Shown here: positions 1-10,719 of the stretch, piece by piece | Numbering within the stretch: position 1 is the stretch's first letter | Layout of the letters: every line of letters begins with the position of its first letter | NCBI GenBank assembly: GCA_019914945.1 | Contig: CM034113.1 | Span: forward strand, 992,001-1,056,000 | Direction of reading: 5' to 3' | Length of the DNA: 64,000 nucleotides | Source of the DNA: Typha latifolia | Lineage: Eukaryota; Streptophyta; Magnoliopsida; Poales; Typhaceae | Notes under the pieces: model-generated | Databases searched by the model: none | What the model saw: only the letters and a program-made list of their open reading frames with translations | Told to the model about the DNA's origin: nothing | Program-made: the position numbers and the translations under genes

Positions 1-1950
1 ACTCTGAAGAATTGCAACTTGGAAAGGTGTCCCGACAATCTTAGTAGTCTTACACATCTGCGCTACTTAGATCTCTCTGGAAATGGAAAAATAAAAAAAC
101 TGTCGGATGAACTAGCCAAGCTTTACCATTTACAGACTCTAAATCTTTTCCAGCTGGAGTGTGATAGTATACATCCAAGTATGAACAAACTGATTAATTT
201 ACACAGCTTGAATTGCTCCGACAGTTTACTGTCAATGATAGCGGGGATAGGAAAATTGACTAGTCTTCAGGATTTACCGTGCCCCTTCTACGTGCAAAAT
301 GTTCCTGGATTTGATATTGGACAGTTAGGGAAGCTAAGAAAGCTTGGAGGACGTCTTAGTATTATGGGTCTTGAAAACGTGAGCAGTGAAGAAGAAGCCA
401 AAGGAGCTAGACTGTGTGAGAAAGAGAATCTTGTCGAGCTGGTGTTACATTGGGGATATGTTGAAAGGACAACCAATCCCAAGGTGGAGAAAAGAATATT
501 GGATGGCCTCCAACCCCATCCACATCTCCGAAAGCTTCACATCGACGGCTATATAGGTACCCAATCTCCAAGTTGGATGAATCAATTCAAGTATTTAAAA
601 AGTCTCAAGCTAACTGATTGCAGATCCTGGGAGGGTCTCCCTCCTCTCGGACATTATGACTTTCTTGAGGTTCTTGAACTAAGTGAGATGCATGCAGTAA
701 GAAAACTCGAATTCCATGATTCTCGCTTTCCATCATTGCGAGAGTTGGCATTTGATGACTTGCGTAATTGTGAAGTGTGGTCCACAGTCGAGGGAGTCGA
801 ATTATTTCCGCGGTTACGTATTCTCCGAATCTCAGATTGCCCACAACTAACAACAATGCCTCCACTTCCTGATATGATCGAAAGGCTTGAACTTTTCAAT
901 GTGGGATTGAACGAGTTCCCAGAATCGCTGACAGAGGCATGGGGTTCACCATTGGCAGTCACTTTGTCCATCAAAGGGTGTCCAAAATTGCAGTCACCAG
1001 GTGAATGGTTGCTAGAACAGCATGGAAAGTTAAGATACTTGGGAGAGTTGACTGTTGATCCCTGCGGTGAGCTTGATCCTTTATTAGTGAAAGCAATTAA
1101 CAAGTTCACTCGGCTCAGAAAACTGTGTATTGACAACTGGCCGTCTGATCAGAACCTTGGGGAGGAAGAGGAGGAAGACGAGGAAGGGGACGACGAGAAG
1201 TACAAGGAGGAGGAGGACGTTAAGTACAAGGAGGAGGAGGATAGTGGCCTCCTGCTTGATTCTTTGAAAAGCCTAAAAATAATCAATTGTGATGTTGCAG
1301 ACAATATACTGTCGAAGTCTCTTCAAGGTCTTTCTGCTCTTGAGTCATTGAGGATAGACTGGTGCTCAGTTATAACAACCCTTTCCTTTGAGAAGGGGCA
1401 GCAAAAGTTGACACAACTCGTTCGGTTGGAGATTACAAACTGTAGAGGGCTTCAGTCACTTGTGGGCCTTGGAGCTCTCTGTTCCCTTCACTATTTGAAA
1501 GTTGTTGGTTGTCCAAAGCTAACTCCTTTGCCATGCTCAGGGTCAAACAAGATATATGCAGCTCTGGAGAAAGTTGGCTTGTCAACACTTTCCACTCTCT
1601 TCATTGACAAGAAAGTTGGCTTATCAGCTCTCTGCATTGACAACACCTTACTGCTCGAAGTGTTGCTTAGCAGGAAAAGCCTTCGCTCCCTCAAACAATT
1701 GGAAATCATTTTCTCTGATCAACAGGAAATCGAGAAGGAGGTGTTTCACCATCTCAGATCCCTCCAATCTCTACGTTTTGAAGCTTGCCACAATCTAAAG
1801 ACCTTGCCTTCGTTGAAGAACCTGCGCTTGCTCGAGAAATTAGAGATAAAGGATTGCAGGAACTTCCGATCACTGCCTAGCGAGAAGGGCCGGCCACCGC
1901 TTTTGACACATTTATCAGTACGCCGATGCCACCCTGAGTATAAGGATTGA
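1..1950 (+). CDS. 3' part of a CNL (NB-ARC-LRR) disease-resistance gene, LRR region
   Basis: The frame is open from the first base of the window, so the gene begins upstream; about 649 codons are visible, all leucine-rich repeats. It starts in the repeat that follows the NB-ARC linker and shows typical NLR repeats (HLRYLDLSGN, LRKLHIDGY, LVRLEITNCRGL, LEKLEIKDC). CNL proteins are intracellular immune receptors, with the LRR giving recognition specificity and autoinhibition. A strongly acidic insert (bases 1158-1245, mostly E and D, with an internal 21-base near-repeat) lies between two repeats; the pseudogene at 42925-45745 has the same insert. The protein ends at HPEYKD, about 25 residues before the end of that paralogue, which continues after HPEFND; the DNA there looks like a short deletion. 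No internal stop is seen. The N-terminal half cannot be judged. Confidence 0.9.
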   Translation, partial: TLKNCNLERCPDNLSSLTHLRYLDLSGNGKIKKLSDELAKLYHLQTLNLFQLECDSIHPSMNKLINLHSLNCSDSLLSMIAGIGKLTSLQDLPCPFYVQNVPGFDIGQLGKLRKLGGRLSIMGLENVSSEEEAKGARLCEKENLVELVLHWGYVERTTNPKVEKRILDGLQPHPHLRKLHIDGYIGTQSPSWMNQFKYLKSLKLTDCRSWEGLPPLGHYDFLEVLELSEMHAVRKLEFHDSRFPSLRELAFDDLRNCEVWSTVEGVELFPRLRILRISDCPQLTTMPPLPDMIERLELFNVGLNEFPESLTEAWGSPLAVTLSIKGCPKLQSPGEWLLEQHGKLRYLGELTVDPCGELDPLLVKAINKFTRLRKLCIDNWPSDQNLGEEEEEDEEGDDEKYKEEEDVKYKEEEDSGLLLDSLKSLKIINCDVADNILSKSLQGLSALESLRIDWCSVITTLSFEKGQQKLTQLVRLEITNCRGLQSLVGLGALCSLHYLKVVGCPKLTPLPCSGSNKIYAALEKVGLSTLSTLFIDKKVGLSALCIDNTLLLEVLLSRKSLRSLKQLEIIFSDQQEIEKEVFHHLRSLQSLRFEACHNLKTLPSLKNLRLLEKLEIKDCRNFRSLPSEKGRPPLLTHLSVRRCHPEYKD

Positions 1951-3541
1951 CGTGGTTGAAGAACTTCGTATTTTTATTGTTTTCATTTCTCGCGTATCCT
2001 AATTCACGCACAAATGCTATTAGGTTCTGTCATGTGCTCTGTTTTCTCTGTGTGTATTTATGCAGTGTTTAAATTTGTACATCTTGCCAGTTCTCCCATA
2101 ATACACTTGTAGGATGAGCTTGTACTATGTTAATAGTCGATTTTTGTTCTCAGTTTCAAATTATGAAAGTTAACTGCAGAAAAGTTGGTAGGGAAAAGCC
2201 AGGAATACTGTAAAGTTTCTTCTCCTTCTGGTTTTAGCTTGCTACTGATGACAGTCCATCCTGCATCATTCTTTGCTCTTTGGTGTATCATTTATTGTAT
2301 CACTTGAAATAACCGTTGTTCTTAGGATGATGGAGAGATTAATTTGTGTTCTGAACGTTGTTTTTTTATCATGATCCTCTTGATTTTAATTGTTTGAATT
2401 TTTCTGCTAATAATTCTATTGTGTACCATCTAATACCAATTATTGGAAGCGTTTTTGTTCGTCAAACAGGAAAATAAATAAATAAAACTACAATAATATT
2501 GCAAGACACAAATATTTACGTAGATAATCGTCTCAATAGATAGAAACAATGGGACAATAGAGAAAAATTAATTAAGTAAAAAATATAGTATACTGATTCA
2601 AACTTTGGGTAAATCAATCCGATCCGTAGCTGAAGAACTTTCATTCGCACAATCGAGTACAAGAATTTCACCTTAACAAATCAGAACTCCTTAAAGAAAT
2701 ATTAGAGATTAAGAGAATCCACTCCATCGTAGAATTCCAACCACAAAAGCTAATGCAAACTTCGAACCTCAACTAGAAGCCCTGAGTGATAACTTTTCTG
2801 CCTGAAGTATGCATAAGACTTAATTTCAACCGTGATATAGTTTAATACTTAATATCGCGCTATTTAACTTTAAACTAAATCACATAATGGTCGAAGGACT
2901 GCTTGCTTTCTGGTGTAGCATTTCAATAATACTTTCATTGCCCAAATAGACTATTCCCCAGTACAGCTCCATCAATTTCTAAAATGATGACCATTTTTGT
3001 CATCTACATCTTCAAATCACCACAAGAAGCAACTTGCTCCAAATATAATCCTAGCACTTACCTTTTTTTTTTCTTTTTAAAATAAAGTCCGTAGACTAAT
3101 GCTTCATTCATCTTGCAAATTGTTACAACTTGATACAAAGATACAAAGAAGGAAACTAGGACATCAATCCTTTAACAAGCCCTACAAGTTGACTGACAAA
3201 CAGATTAACCAAACAAGTAAGCACATTATCAAGCTTTGAAAATAATCCGAGCAATCATGTAGGAAAACAGAGGAAATAAGACATTCGTCCTGGAAACAAG
3301 CCTCGGCCAAATTTAAGTAGCACCACAAGGAGGGATGGAGATACAAAACAACAGATGAGGAGGGATGGAGCTACAAAACAATAGATATTGGGGGAGAAGA
3401 AGGGAAAGAGAGATGACTTTGGGGAGGAGTGATGGAGCTACAAAACAATCGATTTTGAGGGAGAAAGGAAAGAGAGAGAGAGAGGGGAAGTGAAAGGGAA
3501 AGGGGATTTGCTCCTCTCCCCTAGCCTGTGGCGCTGGAAGG
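1951..3541. other. 3' flank of the first CNL gene, no gene
   Basis: The first ~200 bases resemble the 3'UTRs of the other NLR copies (a CTCTGTTTTCTCTGTGTG stretch near 2037 recurs downstream of the paralogues). An AATAAA run lies near 2473. The rest is AT-rich, without a convincing reading frame; 3370-3510 is purine-rich. A few short frames here look like chance. Confidence 0.6.
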
Positions 3542-6167
3542 TGAAACACTCACCTCCAAATACATGTGCTCTTCATGTAAGTAGAACCCACATTGTTTTC
3601 ACGTGATCTAATGGTCAATATTTGTATATAATATACAGGATAAAATTTAATATTTTCACAAATAAAAAACAAGCTAAATGGAGTTTAAATTATCATAGGC
3701 CACAATAAGCTCCGAAATACGTATCTATACACCTCATTAAGACGAATGCCCACGCAGGGGCTATAATTCATATAACTTATTTTACAATACTAAAACAAAT
3801 AAAAAAAAGTATAATCAGATTTTCATCAGCTCCTCCAGAGACTCGGGGTTATCTACCGATCTGAAAAAAATATTTCCTCCCAAAGGTGGTGAGCATAAAG
3901 CCCAATAAGTATACATCTCTACAGTTTAAAAATAGGATAAGTAAGGATGTCACATGGCACATATGTATGTCAATATGATTATAGTAATGCATCTATGCAA
4001 CATATTCATATCAATAGTTCACATGTATTAAATAAAGAACACATGATATGTATCATTTAAATTATCAAATCATTTATATCAAGCTTACAAATTATTTATA
4101 TCAAGCTCACATTGAGCCATAACCATAATTATCATAACATGTTCAAAAAGCTATCCACTATATATAAACATAGGCTCACCCATCATCTCAAACATCAAGA
4201 AGGGATAGACAACTAGCGATAATGTCGCCCTTACATGCCTGGCCACGTTGCATATGACTGGTTCTCTGTGGCCACTAGACTAAGGACCCTAGTTGTAAAC
4301 CTATCATCATCAACATCTTCACTGCTCTAGTAAATCATCGCGTAGAGCAGAATCATTACTTGTATCTAAATCATCACACATAGCAGAATCATCGCATACA
4401 GCGGGAAAAAGTTCACAGCTCAATAGACACCCTAATCTTGCGTTATATGGTACTGCTAGATCTATAACTCCTATCTCTCAATCATAATTTCATATCACCT
4501 AGTGTTTAGTCTCAGTACTCAGCAGTGTTACGCTTGCTCAAATAGGTGCACGCGGTGCCTAATTGAAACACCTACTTCCAAAATTTATGTGTTCCTCACG
4601 TGGAGCATGTTCACGTGATTCCTACGTGACCTGTCAGTGAAATAATCTCACAAAGTATCTGAATAAGTCAAGAAATACTATACTAATCCAACAAATAATC
4701 CAGAATTATAATATCACAGGCCTCAACAAGAAATTTGTTAAAACATAAATACCCTCGCAGGGGCTAAGTCCAACTGAAATAATAGAATAAACAAATGCTA
4801 AAATAAAGGAATGAATCTGCTACTCCTCGATGTCCACATCCTCTATAATCAGCTCCGAAATATTTCCACAAAAAATGGTGGTGAGCACGAGGCCCAGCAA
4901 GTAAAATCTAATAATAATCTAAGAATATTACATGATAAATAAAAATGCAACTCATAACATGTCAGGGAAAAAATGTACATTATGACTTTTAATAGCTTTC
5001 ATCATTATAGCTCATTTTACATAGAAATCCACACAGGAGTCGAGTCACAATAACATATCTCACAAAGCACCATAAAAATCGAGGGGGACTAGTCAACTAG
5101 CGGTATTATCGCCCATACATGCCTAGCGACGCTGCATATGATCGGTTGTCTGTGGCCATCAGACTAAGGACCCCAGTCGTAGGCCCATCAGCACCGTTCT
5201 AGTAATCATCGCACAAAGCGAAATCATCACATATGGCTGATAAGAGTACACAGCTCAAAAGACGCTCTAACCCTACATCCTCGGGTACCGTTAGAACTAC
5301 AATCCCTACCTCTCAATCATCTTTTCTAATATCATACTAGTCTAGTCTCCAACTAGGACAATGTAATCACCTGAATGCTCCACCAGCTACCGACCTCAGG
5401 TGTGGACCGCTAATATAATACTACATAATATACACTCTAGCCTTAACCCTGGGTTGAGTGGGTAAAAGGGCACTGCCTAACTGGGACTTGACTAATAGTG
5501 ATACGTGCACGTGGTGTCATGACCTCTATTATTTATTTAACATAATCATCATAATAACAGATATTATAAACAAGCATAGAGTCTATCATACATGTGCATT
5601 AAGTGATAAATAATGCAAGTAAGAATTGACATGTAATTAAATGCAGATATGAAATGTCATATAAGTTTCACAAGTAAGAAAACGATATATAATTATCACA
5701 GGTAAGAAATGACATAAGTATGCATTTTTCATAGACTATTATAGAATTCTACTCGCTTGGGATATTTCTGGAATCCGTCTTACTCTCCTAATCAGTCGGC
5801 TCTTCTTGAATTTCAAGATCCTTCCCGCACAATAATGAATCTAATAATTTATAAATAAAATAAACATAAAATTAATGGACTTATAAACTAACCATCTTGT
5901 TGTATAAATTTAAGTTTGATTCTCTAGGTCCGAGATATTATTTGTCTTAATTAAAAATAATAATGGTCATTTAGAGTCGTTCACATTTTAAGTGTGAAGA
6001 TAATTGAAAAGACTAATGAATTCAAATACCTATTTTGATTTTGTATAGATCCTAATTTTATTAATAACATGGTTGAGAAAATTATAATAATTACAATTTA
6101 GGTAGCTCACAGAATTTAAGAAAAATAATAGACTCATAATAAATTAGTCTAGGGTTAAAATGTTAAA

Positions 6168-6545
6168 GGTTGGGCTGGGCTCAAGGCCCAGCAAATTAGG
6201 TGAGAGTGAGAGAGGGAGAGTGGGCTGCAGACCTACCTGCAGCCCACTGGACCAGAGATAGTGGATTGGGCTCAAGAGCCCAGTCCAACAAAATGAGGAG
6301 GTGGGCTGCGGGCTCCAGGTTCGAATGTGCTCTAGACTGGCTCAAGAGCCCAGTCCAGTAGGGTGAGATGGTGGACTGGGCTCTAGAGCCTAGTCTGACA
6401 AAATGAGGAGGTGGGTTGCGGAGCCTACCATAGCCCACCAGAAACTAAGGGGGTGGATTGGGCTCCAGAGCCCAGTCCACCGAGACCTTAGAGAAGAGGG
6501 TCTAAGGACCTGGGCTGCAGCGCAGCCTACGCCACAGCCCAGAGA
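6168..6545. repeat. Array of GGGCTG / CAGCCC palindromic modules in the nested LTR
   Basis: Repeated short modules of the form GGGCTC..GAGCCCAGTCCA and GGGCTGCAG..CAGCCCA in both orientations, at irregular spacing of roughly 30-60 bp. The same kind of array occurs at the matching place in the outer LTR (8380-8720) and in the LTR at 48154-51398 (48930-49215). It is non-coding and apparently a family-specific LTR component. Confidence 0.7.
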
Positions 6546-7327
6546 GAGAGAGAGAGCGGTGGGGGTTGGCCCAACCCCCACATTCTCTTCGTCTCCTTGT
6601 CAGAGAAGGAGAAACAGAGGAGAAATAGATGATGCTGCCGGTGATCCTCATCACTGGCAGCCCCCGGCTCTGGCAACTTCTCCCCAAGTTGACTTAGGTG
6701 CAGGAGCGATTAGAACCTCCGGCCAGTGCGGCCGGAGGGTGAGAGTTGAGGAACTCCATGGCCGGCGGCCATGGAGCTTCCCGACTCAGTGCTAGGTGGG
6801 CTCGAAGCCCTCATCTCGGGTACCTATCTCTTCTAAGTGAAGAGGTGGGTCAGTCGAGGTTGATGAGCGAGGCCACCACCGCCGATGGTGGCTGCTTGTG
6901 CCAAAGAAACCTGGCGGTGGGAGGCGACATGGCATCGCCTCCCTCGCGCCCCGTGGGTACCCAATTTGGGTATCCACAGTAAGGGGTTGAAGCGGGGAAA
7001 CTTCCCAGACCGGTGAGTTGTCGACTCGAGGTCGCCGACCGGCGAATTTCTCCGGTGAAGGCAGACATAAATAAATTTCTAATTACACATGATTTTCTAG
7101 GCTATTTTCAAATTAAACTAAAGAGGGGATGGAGACTAACTCGAGGATTGAGGTGAGGGGTTTTGCTTGGCTGCCGGCGTTCCGGTGACTCGCTGCCCAT
7201 GATGAAAACTTCGACGACTCGAGAGAGAAAAAAGAGAAGGGAAGAGAGAAGAAGAGGAAATTGCGAAAGAAGGAAACTCGAGGGGAAGGAGTGTTGATTA
7301 AATAGAGAAGAGGTGGAGAGGGCAACA

Positions 7328-7393
7328 GAGTGGAGTTAACTCCACTCCGGCGCACTTCTCTCCCACCTCTCGCAACTGACTGCGAGAGGTGGG
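7328..7393. promoter_or_regulatory. Palindrome plus perfect stem-loop in the LTR promoter region
   Basis: A 20 bp perfect palindrome centred on GAGTTAACTC (7328-7347) is followed by a 13 bp perfect stem (CCCACCTCTCGCA at 7362-7374; complement at 7381-7393) with a 6-base loop. The stem-loop is conserved with changes in the loop in the related LTR fragment at 46548-46579, where a TATAAAA box follows about 60 bp downstream. Conservation in two copies suggests a promoter element of this LTR family; its function is unknown. Confidence 0.55.
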
Positions 7394-8379
7394 GGAGGGG
7401 GAAGAAGGAGTCAGCGCACGTGCCAAGCGCGTGCACTGCGGTTAGGGTGCAAGCGCATGGCGCGTGCGCTAAATATTTTTTTTAATGGGTGTTACACTAA
7501 TAGTCCTCTCCTGACTTCATAACCTTACGCATTGACCGATATAAATATAGATAATAAATATACATTTTGCCCCCTAACCCTAGGCTGAGCGGGTAAATGA
7601 GCACTACTGAGATAAAACTTAATTATAGGGTGATACGTGCAGGTAGTGCAGTAATTAACATCATCAATCATAAGACATGCACATCGAAGATATCATAATT
7701 AGAAATGCTCTAATAATCCATGAATAACTATGAAGTAGTAAATTAAATATAATTATAATAAACAGTGAATAAGTATTTATCTATGTATGATATGAGTGCG
7801 GTGAACTCATAAAGTAAAACATCACTTCAATATTACACTATTCCTAAACTATAGAGAATTCACTTGCCTGTCATCGTTTCCAAGTTAATCAACTCCAACT
7901 GCGTCACGGATCATTCTCGCACGATAATGAATCTACCTCGTTAATAAAAATAATATACATAAGCACAAGGCTACCTAAATTAATTAATTAATTAATTCAA
8001 ATAGTTAGTACGAGTTTGGGGTATGCTCACCTAAAAATTCTTACATTTATTAATCAGGTACGGTTGGTATATCAATTTTGATAGTATGACGCACTATTAA
8101 GGTTATTAAATGCAATTATCATCATGATCATTATTCCCTAATAATTGTTGATTGAAAGTAAATTAAAAATAGACTGCATTTAATTAACTTACTTATTGAA
8201 TATTAAAGCATAATTAATATGATTATCATTTATTAATATTGATTTACAATAGTCATTATAACTAATCAAAACTATCCTCTAAAAAAATGATTAATAGTTG
8301 AGATTCAGATTGACAAAGATAATTAAATAAAATAAATAATTTATATTAAAATAAATTAAATATCAACTAATCTATTTGG

Positions 8380-8720
8380 CTAGCCCAAGGCCCAAAGTGA
8401 TGGATTATGTTGTGACTAACCCAGAGGTTGAGCTCGAAGCTCAAACTAGTTAACATTGCCACTTGGACTGGGCTACAGCCCAACCCACAACAGATATGGG
8501 TTGGGTCACAGCTTAACCCACAATAAAATTGGGCTGGGCTGCCTGCAGCCGAACCCACTGTGGAATTGGGCTACGCCATAGCCCAACCCACCAAAGAATT
8601 GGGCTGGGCTGCAGTCCAACCCTTAACTTGGGGTGGGTTGCACGCAGCCCAACCCAACCAAACCCGTGCTGGGCTAGGCCGCACCCAACCTAGCCCAACC
8701 ATGCAACACCCCATTCCTCA
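8380..8720. repeat. GGGCTG / CAGCCC palindromic array in the outer LTR
   Basis: Same design as the array at 6168-6545: alternating TTGGGCTGGGCTG and CAGCCCAACCCA modules, repeated about eight times. It lies at the equivalent place in the outer LTR copy, which supports the nested-LTR reading. Confidence 0.65.
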
Positions 8721-9483
8721 CCCAAAGTACGCCAAGGAGGAAGGGAGTAGCTGTTGGTGAACACCACCCTTGGTAGTCGACCAACACATGCCCGCCCTTT
8801 TCTCTCAGGTCGAGGGAGTGTGCATTGCCTACAAGTAGCCGGCCAAGGTGGCTGGTGATGAGGGAGGAAGCTCCTTTATGGCCGACGACCATGGAGTTGG
8901 CCTACACCATTGCTCGGGTAACAAGGGCCTCGAAGCAACGTGCCATCGGCTTCCCCTTGTGAAGGGAAAGCTTCCTGAATGGCCAAGGAGAGGGAAAATC
9001 GGTGGCGATGGCCGGAAAGAATGGCTGGAAGCCGACGAGGAAAGGCTACCACGTGTAGCCTCCACTAGGGAATAGAACGGCCCACCTAGGGCATCACCAA
9101 CAAGAGGGCGGTGAGAGGGAACAATTGGGAACGGTGGCAGGAGGCATAAGGCCACTGGCTTGCCGATTTTTCGGCGAAACCAAGAGAAAAGAAAAACGAG
9201 AGAAAAACTTGAAAACTTTATTAAACACAAAATTACTTATATTTGGTTGAAGAGGACGTTTTGACGCATCGTTCCACGGGGTCGGCGTCCTTCGACAGCT
9301 CTCTAGCACGGTGAGAGAGAGAAGGAAGGTTATGGCTGTGGTTACGGGAGAGAAAAGAGAGGAAAAGAGAAGAGAGGGAGAAGGAAGGCGACGTGGGGGG
9401 GTGGGGGGTGGGGGGTAGGGGATGGGGCACGTGCCCCCCACGTGCGCGCCTTATGGCAGCGTATGTGCCCCTCACGTGCATCA

Positions 9484-9573
9484 ACATCATCATCATTATT
9501 ATTCTATTTATTTATTTATGTATTATTATTATGATTATTTTTATTATGTATTATTATTATTATTATTTTAAAA
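9484..9573. repeat. AT-rich (ATT)n microsatellite
   Basis: Imperfect CAT/ATT/TTAT repeats just inside the end of the outer LTR. The translations here are repeat artefacts. Confidence 0.8.
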
Positions 9574-9590
9574 TGGTATGGGATGTTACA

Positions 9591-10076
9591 GTAGGAGGAG
9601 GAGAAGGAAAAGTTGGTGCTGGGCGGAGAAGGTGGTGCATAATTTGGTGGGTTGTGGTGGTAGTAGGACTGGAGGTGGTGGTGGGAGGAGGCAATGGTAG
9701 GTGGAGGAAGATAAAGAGTGGTGATGGTATGGGATGAGGAGGAATGGATGAAAGAAGAGAGTAAGGGAGTGTAGGAAATCTTCAAAATGTTTATCTAATT
9801 GCCATAAGTTATCATTGGGCAGGTTGGGCCGAGTTCGAGCTGACAGGGCTTAAATATATGTACGACCCAACTCATTAATCACTCGTCATCGCTCAATACC
9901 CCATGAGATATCGAGTTTGGATCGGGCATAATGGGTCTAGCGTAACAAACCGAATTAAAAAAATATTATACCTTATTGGGCCTCCATGAAAATATATTAA
10001 TTATCTTTCATGTGAACATACTTAGATACTAACATCTAGTTTACTAAATATCCGGTGTGGGACTGGAAAACTATGA
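9591..10076. other. GA/GT-rich spacer, no gene
   Basis: Purine-rich GGAGG/GGTGG sequence up to about 9780, then sequence with GGGCAGGTTGGGCCGAG that resembles hAT-type sub-terminal repeats. Similar sequence reappears at 11190-11340, beyond the solo LTR, so an older element may have been split. No gene is supported. Confidence 0.5.
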
Positions 10077-10230
10077 TGTTAGGTTTTTATTTGTTGGCAA
10101 TTGTGTACAAAATATTCTAAGTATATTTTTTCATGTATATGAGCTTTACACAAGTCTAGAATATCTCTGGTTTGAAGAATTGCAAGATTATTGGAGAAAA
10201 GCCGTCGAGTTCACACCGCGTTCACAAACG

Positions 10231-10418
10231 CGTTCGAACGCGGATACTGCGTTCACACAGACAGAGAGCCGCGTTCACAAACGCGTTCGAACGGGTACTG
10301 TGTTCACACAGACCGAGAGCTGCGTTCATAAACGCGTTCGAACGCAACCTGAAGAATTCAAGCTGTCGCGTTCGAACGCACTCGAGCCCGTTCGAACGCA
10401 CTCGAGCCCGTTCGAACG
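10231..10418. repeat. Six TTCGAA palindromes in the LTR U3 region
   Basis: CGTTCGAACG begins at 10231, 10284, 10335, 10369, 10389 and 10409. The first three lie in ~52 bp units with a GCGTTCACA half-repeat; the last three lie in exact 20 bp units separated by CACTCGAGCC. Related but decayed motifs occur in the sister LTRs near 24035, 24088, 26004 and 36675. It is not coding, although it translates into a repetitive arginine-rich peptide. Confidence 0.8.
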
Positions 10419-10450
10419 CACCAACAAAGTTTAAGAATATTGTACTTTTG

Positions 10451-10711
10451 TGAGTACGGTTAAGATTATGATTTGACTCTATCTTGTACTTTCATAAGTG
10501 CGGATAAGATTTGGATTTGGCTCTATTTTGAAGATCGTGAGTACGGATAAGATTTAGATTTGGCTCTATCTTGAAGATCGTGAGTACGGATAAGATTTGG
10601 ATTTGGCTCTATCTTGTACTTTCGTGAGTACGGATAAGATTAAGATTTGACTCTATCTTGTACTTTCGTGAGTACAGATAAGATTTGGATTTGGCTCTAT
10701 TTTGGAGATCA
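10451..10711. repeat. Six ~43 bp tandem repeats upstream of the LTR TATA box
   Basis: Units of the form TGAGTACGGATAAGATTTGG..TTTGGCTCTATCTTG, six copies with few differences. The position directly upstream of the TATA box is where LTR enhancers usually lie. Confidence 0.8.
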
Positions 10712-10719
10712 TATATAAG
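10712..10719 (+). promoter_or_regulatory. TATA box of the copia-like LTR
   Basis: TATATAAG directly after the last tandem unit and about 460 bp before the LTR end, which is a usual place for the U3/R border. Confidence 0.55.

Larger units (their letters stand above)
4564..7496 (-). mobile_element. Nested solo LTR of the same ~3 kb family
   Basis: Starts TGAAACACCT and ends GGTGTTACA. Perfect 5 bp target duplication CTAAT at 4559-4563 and 7497-7501; length 2933 bp. It is inserted inside the older LTR at 3542-9590. On the minus strand it carries a possible TATA box (CTATTTAATC, complement of about 7296-7305) just downstream of a 13 bp perfect stem-loop and a 20 bp palindrome, all near the end that carries several CACGTG-like motifs. 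No protein-coding potential is seen apart from short GC-rich frames, which I do not accept. Confidence 0.85.
3542..9590 (-). mobile_element. Solo LTR of a ~3 kb-LTR family (outer copy, interrupted)
   Basis: The element begins TGAAACACTC and ends GGATGTTACA, an imperfect TG...CA inverted terminus. It is flanked by GAAGG (3537-3541) and GTAGG (9591-9595), a 5 bp duplication with one mismatch. Removing the nested copy at 4564-7496 plus its target repeat leaves about 3.1 kb. The halves on either side of the insertion match the nested copy in order: termini, a GTAGGCCCATCA-like block, a GGGCTG palindrome array, and a GC-rich G-box end. No coding region is present, so it is a solo LTR. The promoter end lies at high coordinates, suggesting transcription on the minus strand. 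The superfamily is not proved; a related fragment sits next to an Athila-like pol at 46442. Confidence 0.75.

Noticed and set aside
6310..6330. GGTTCGAAT-like T-loop as a tRNA hint
   Set aside because: No acceptor stem, anticodon arm or other cloverleaf parts nearby.
10057..10453. Arg/Thr-rich proteins over the TTCGAA array
   Set aside because: These are translations of tandem palindromes inside a solo LTR.
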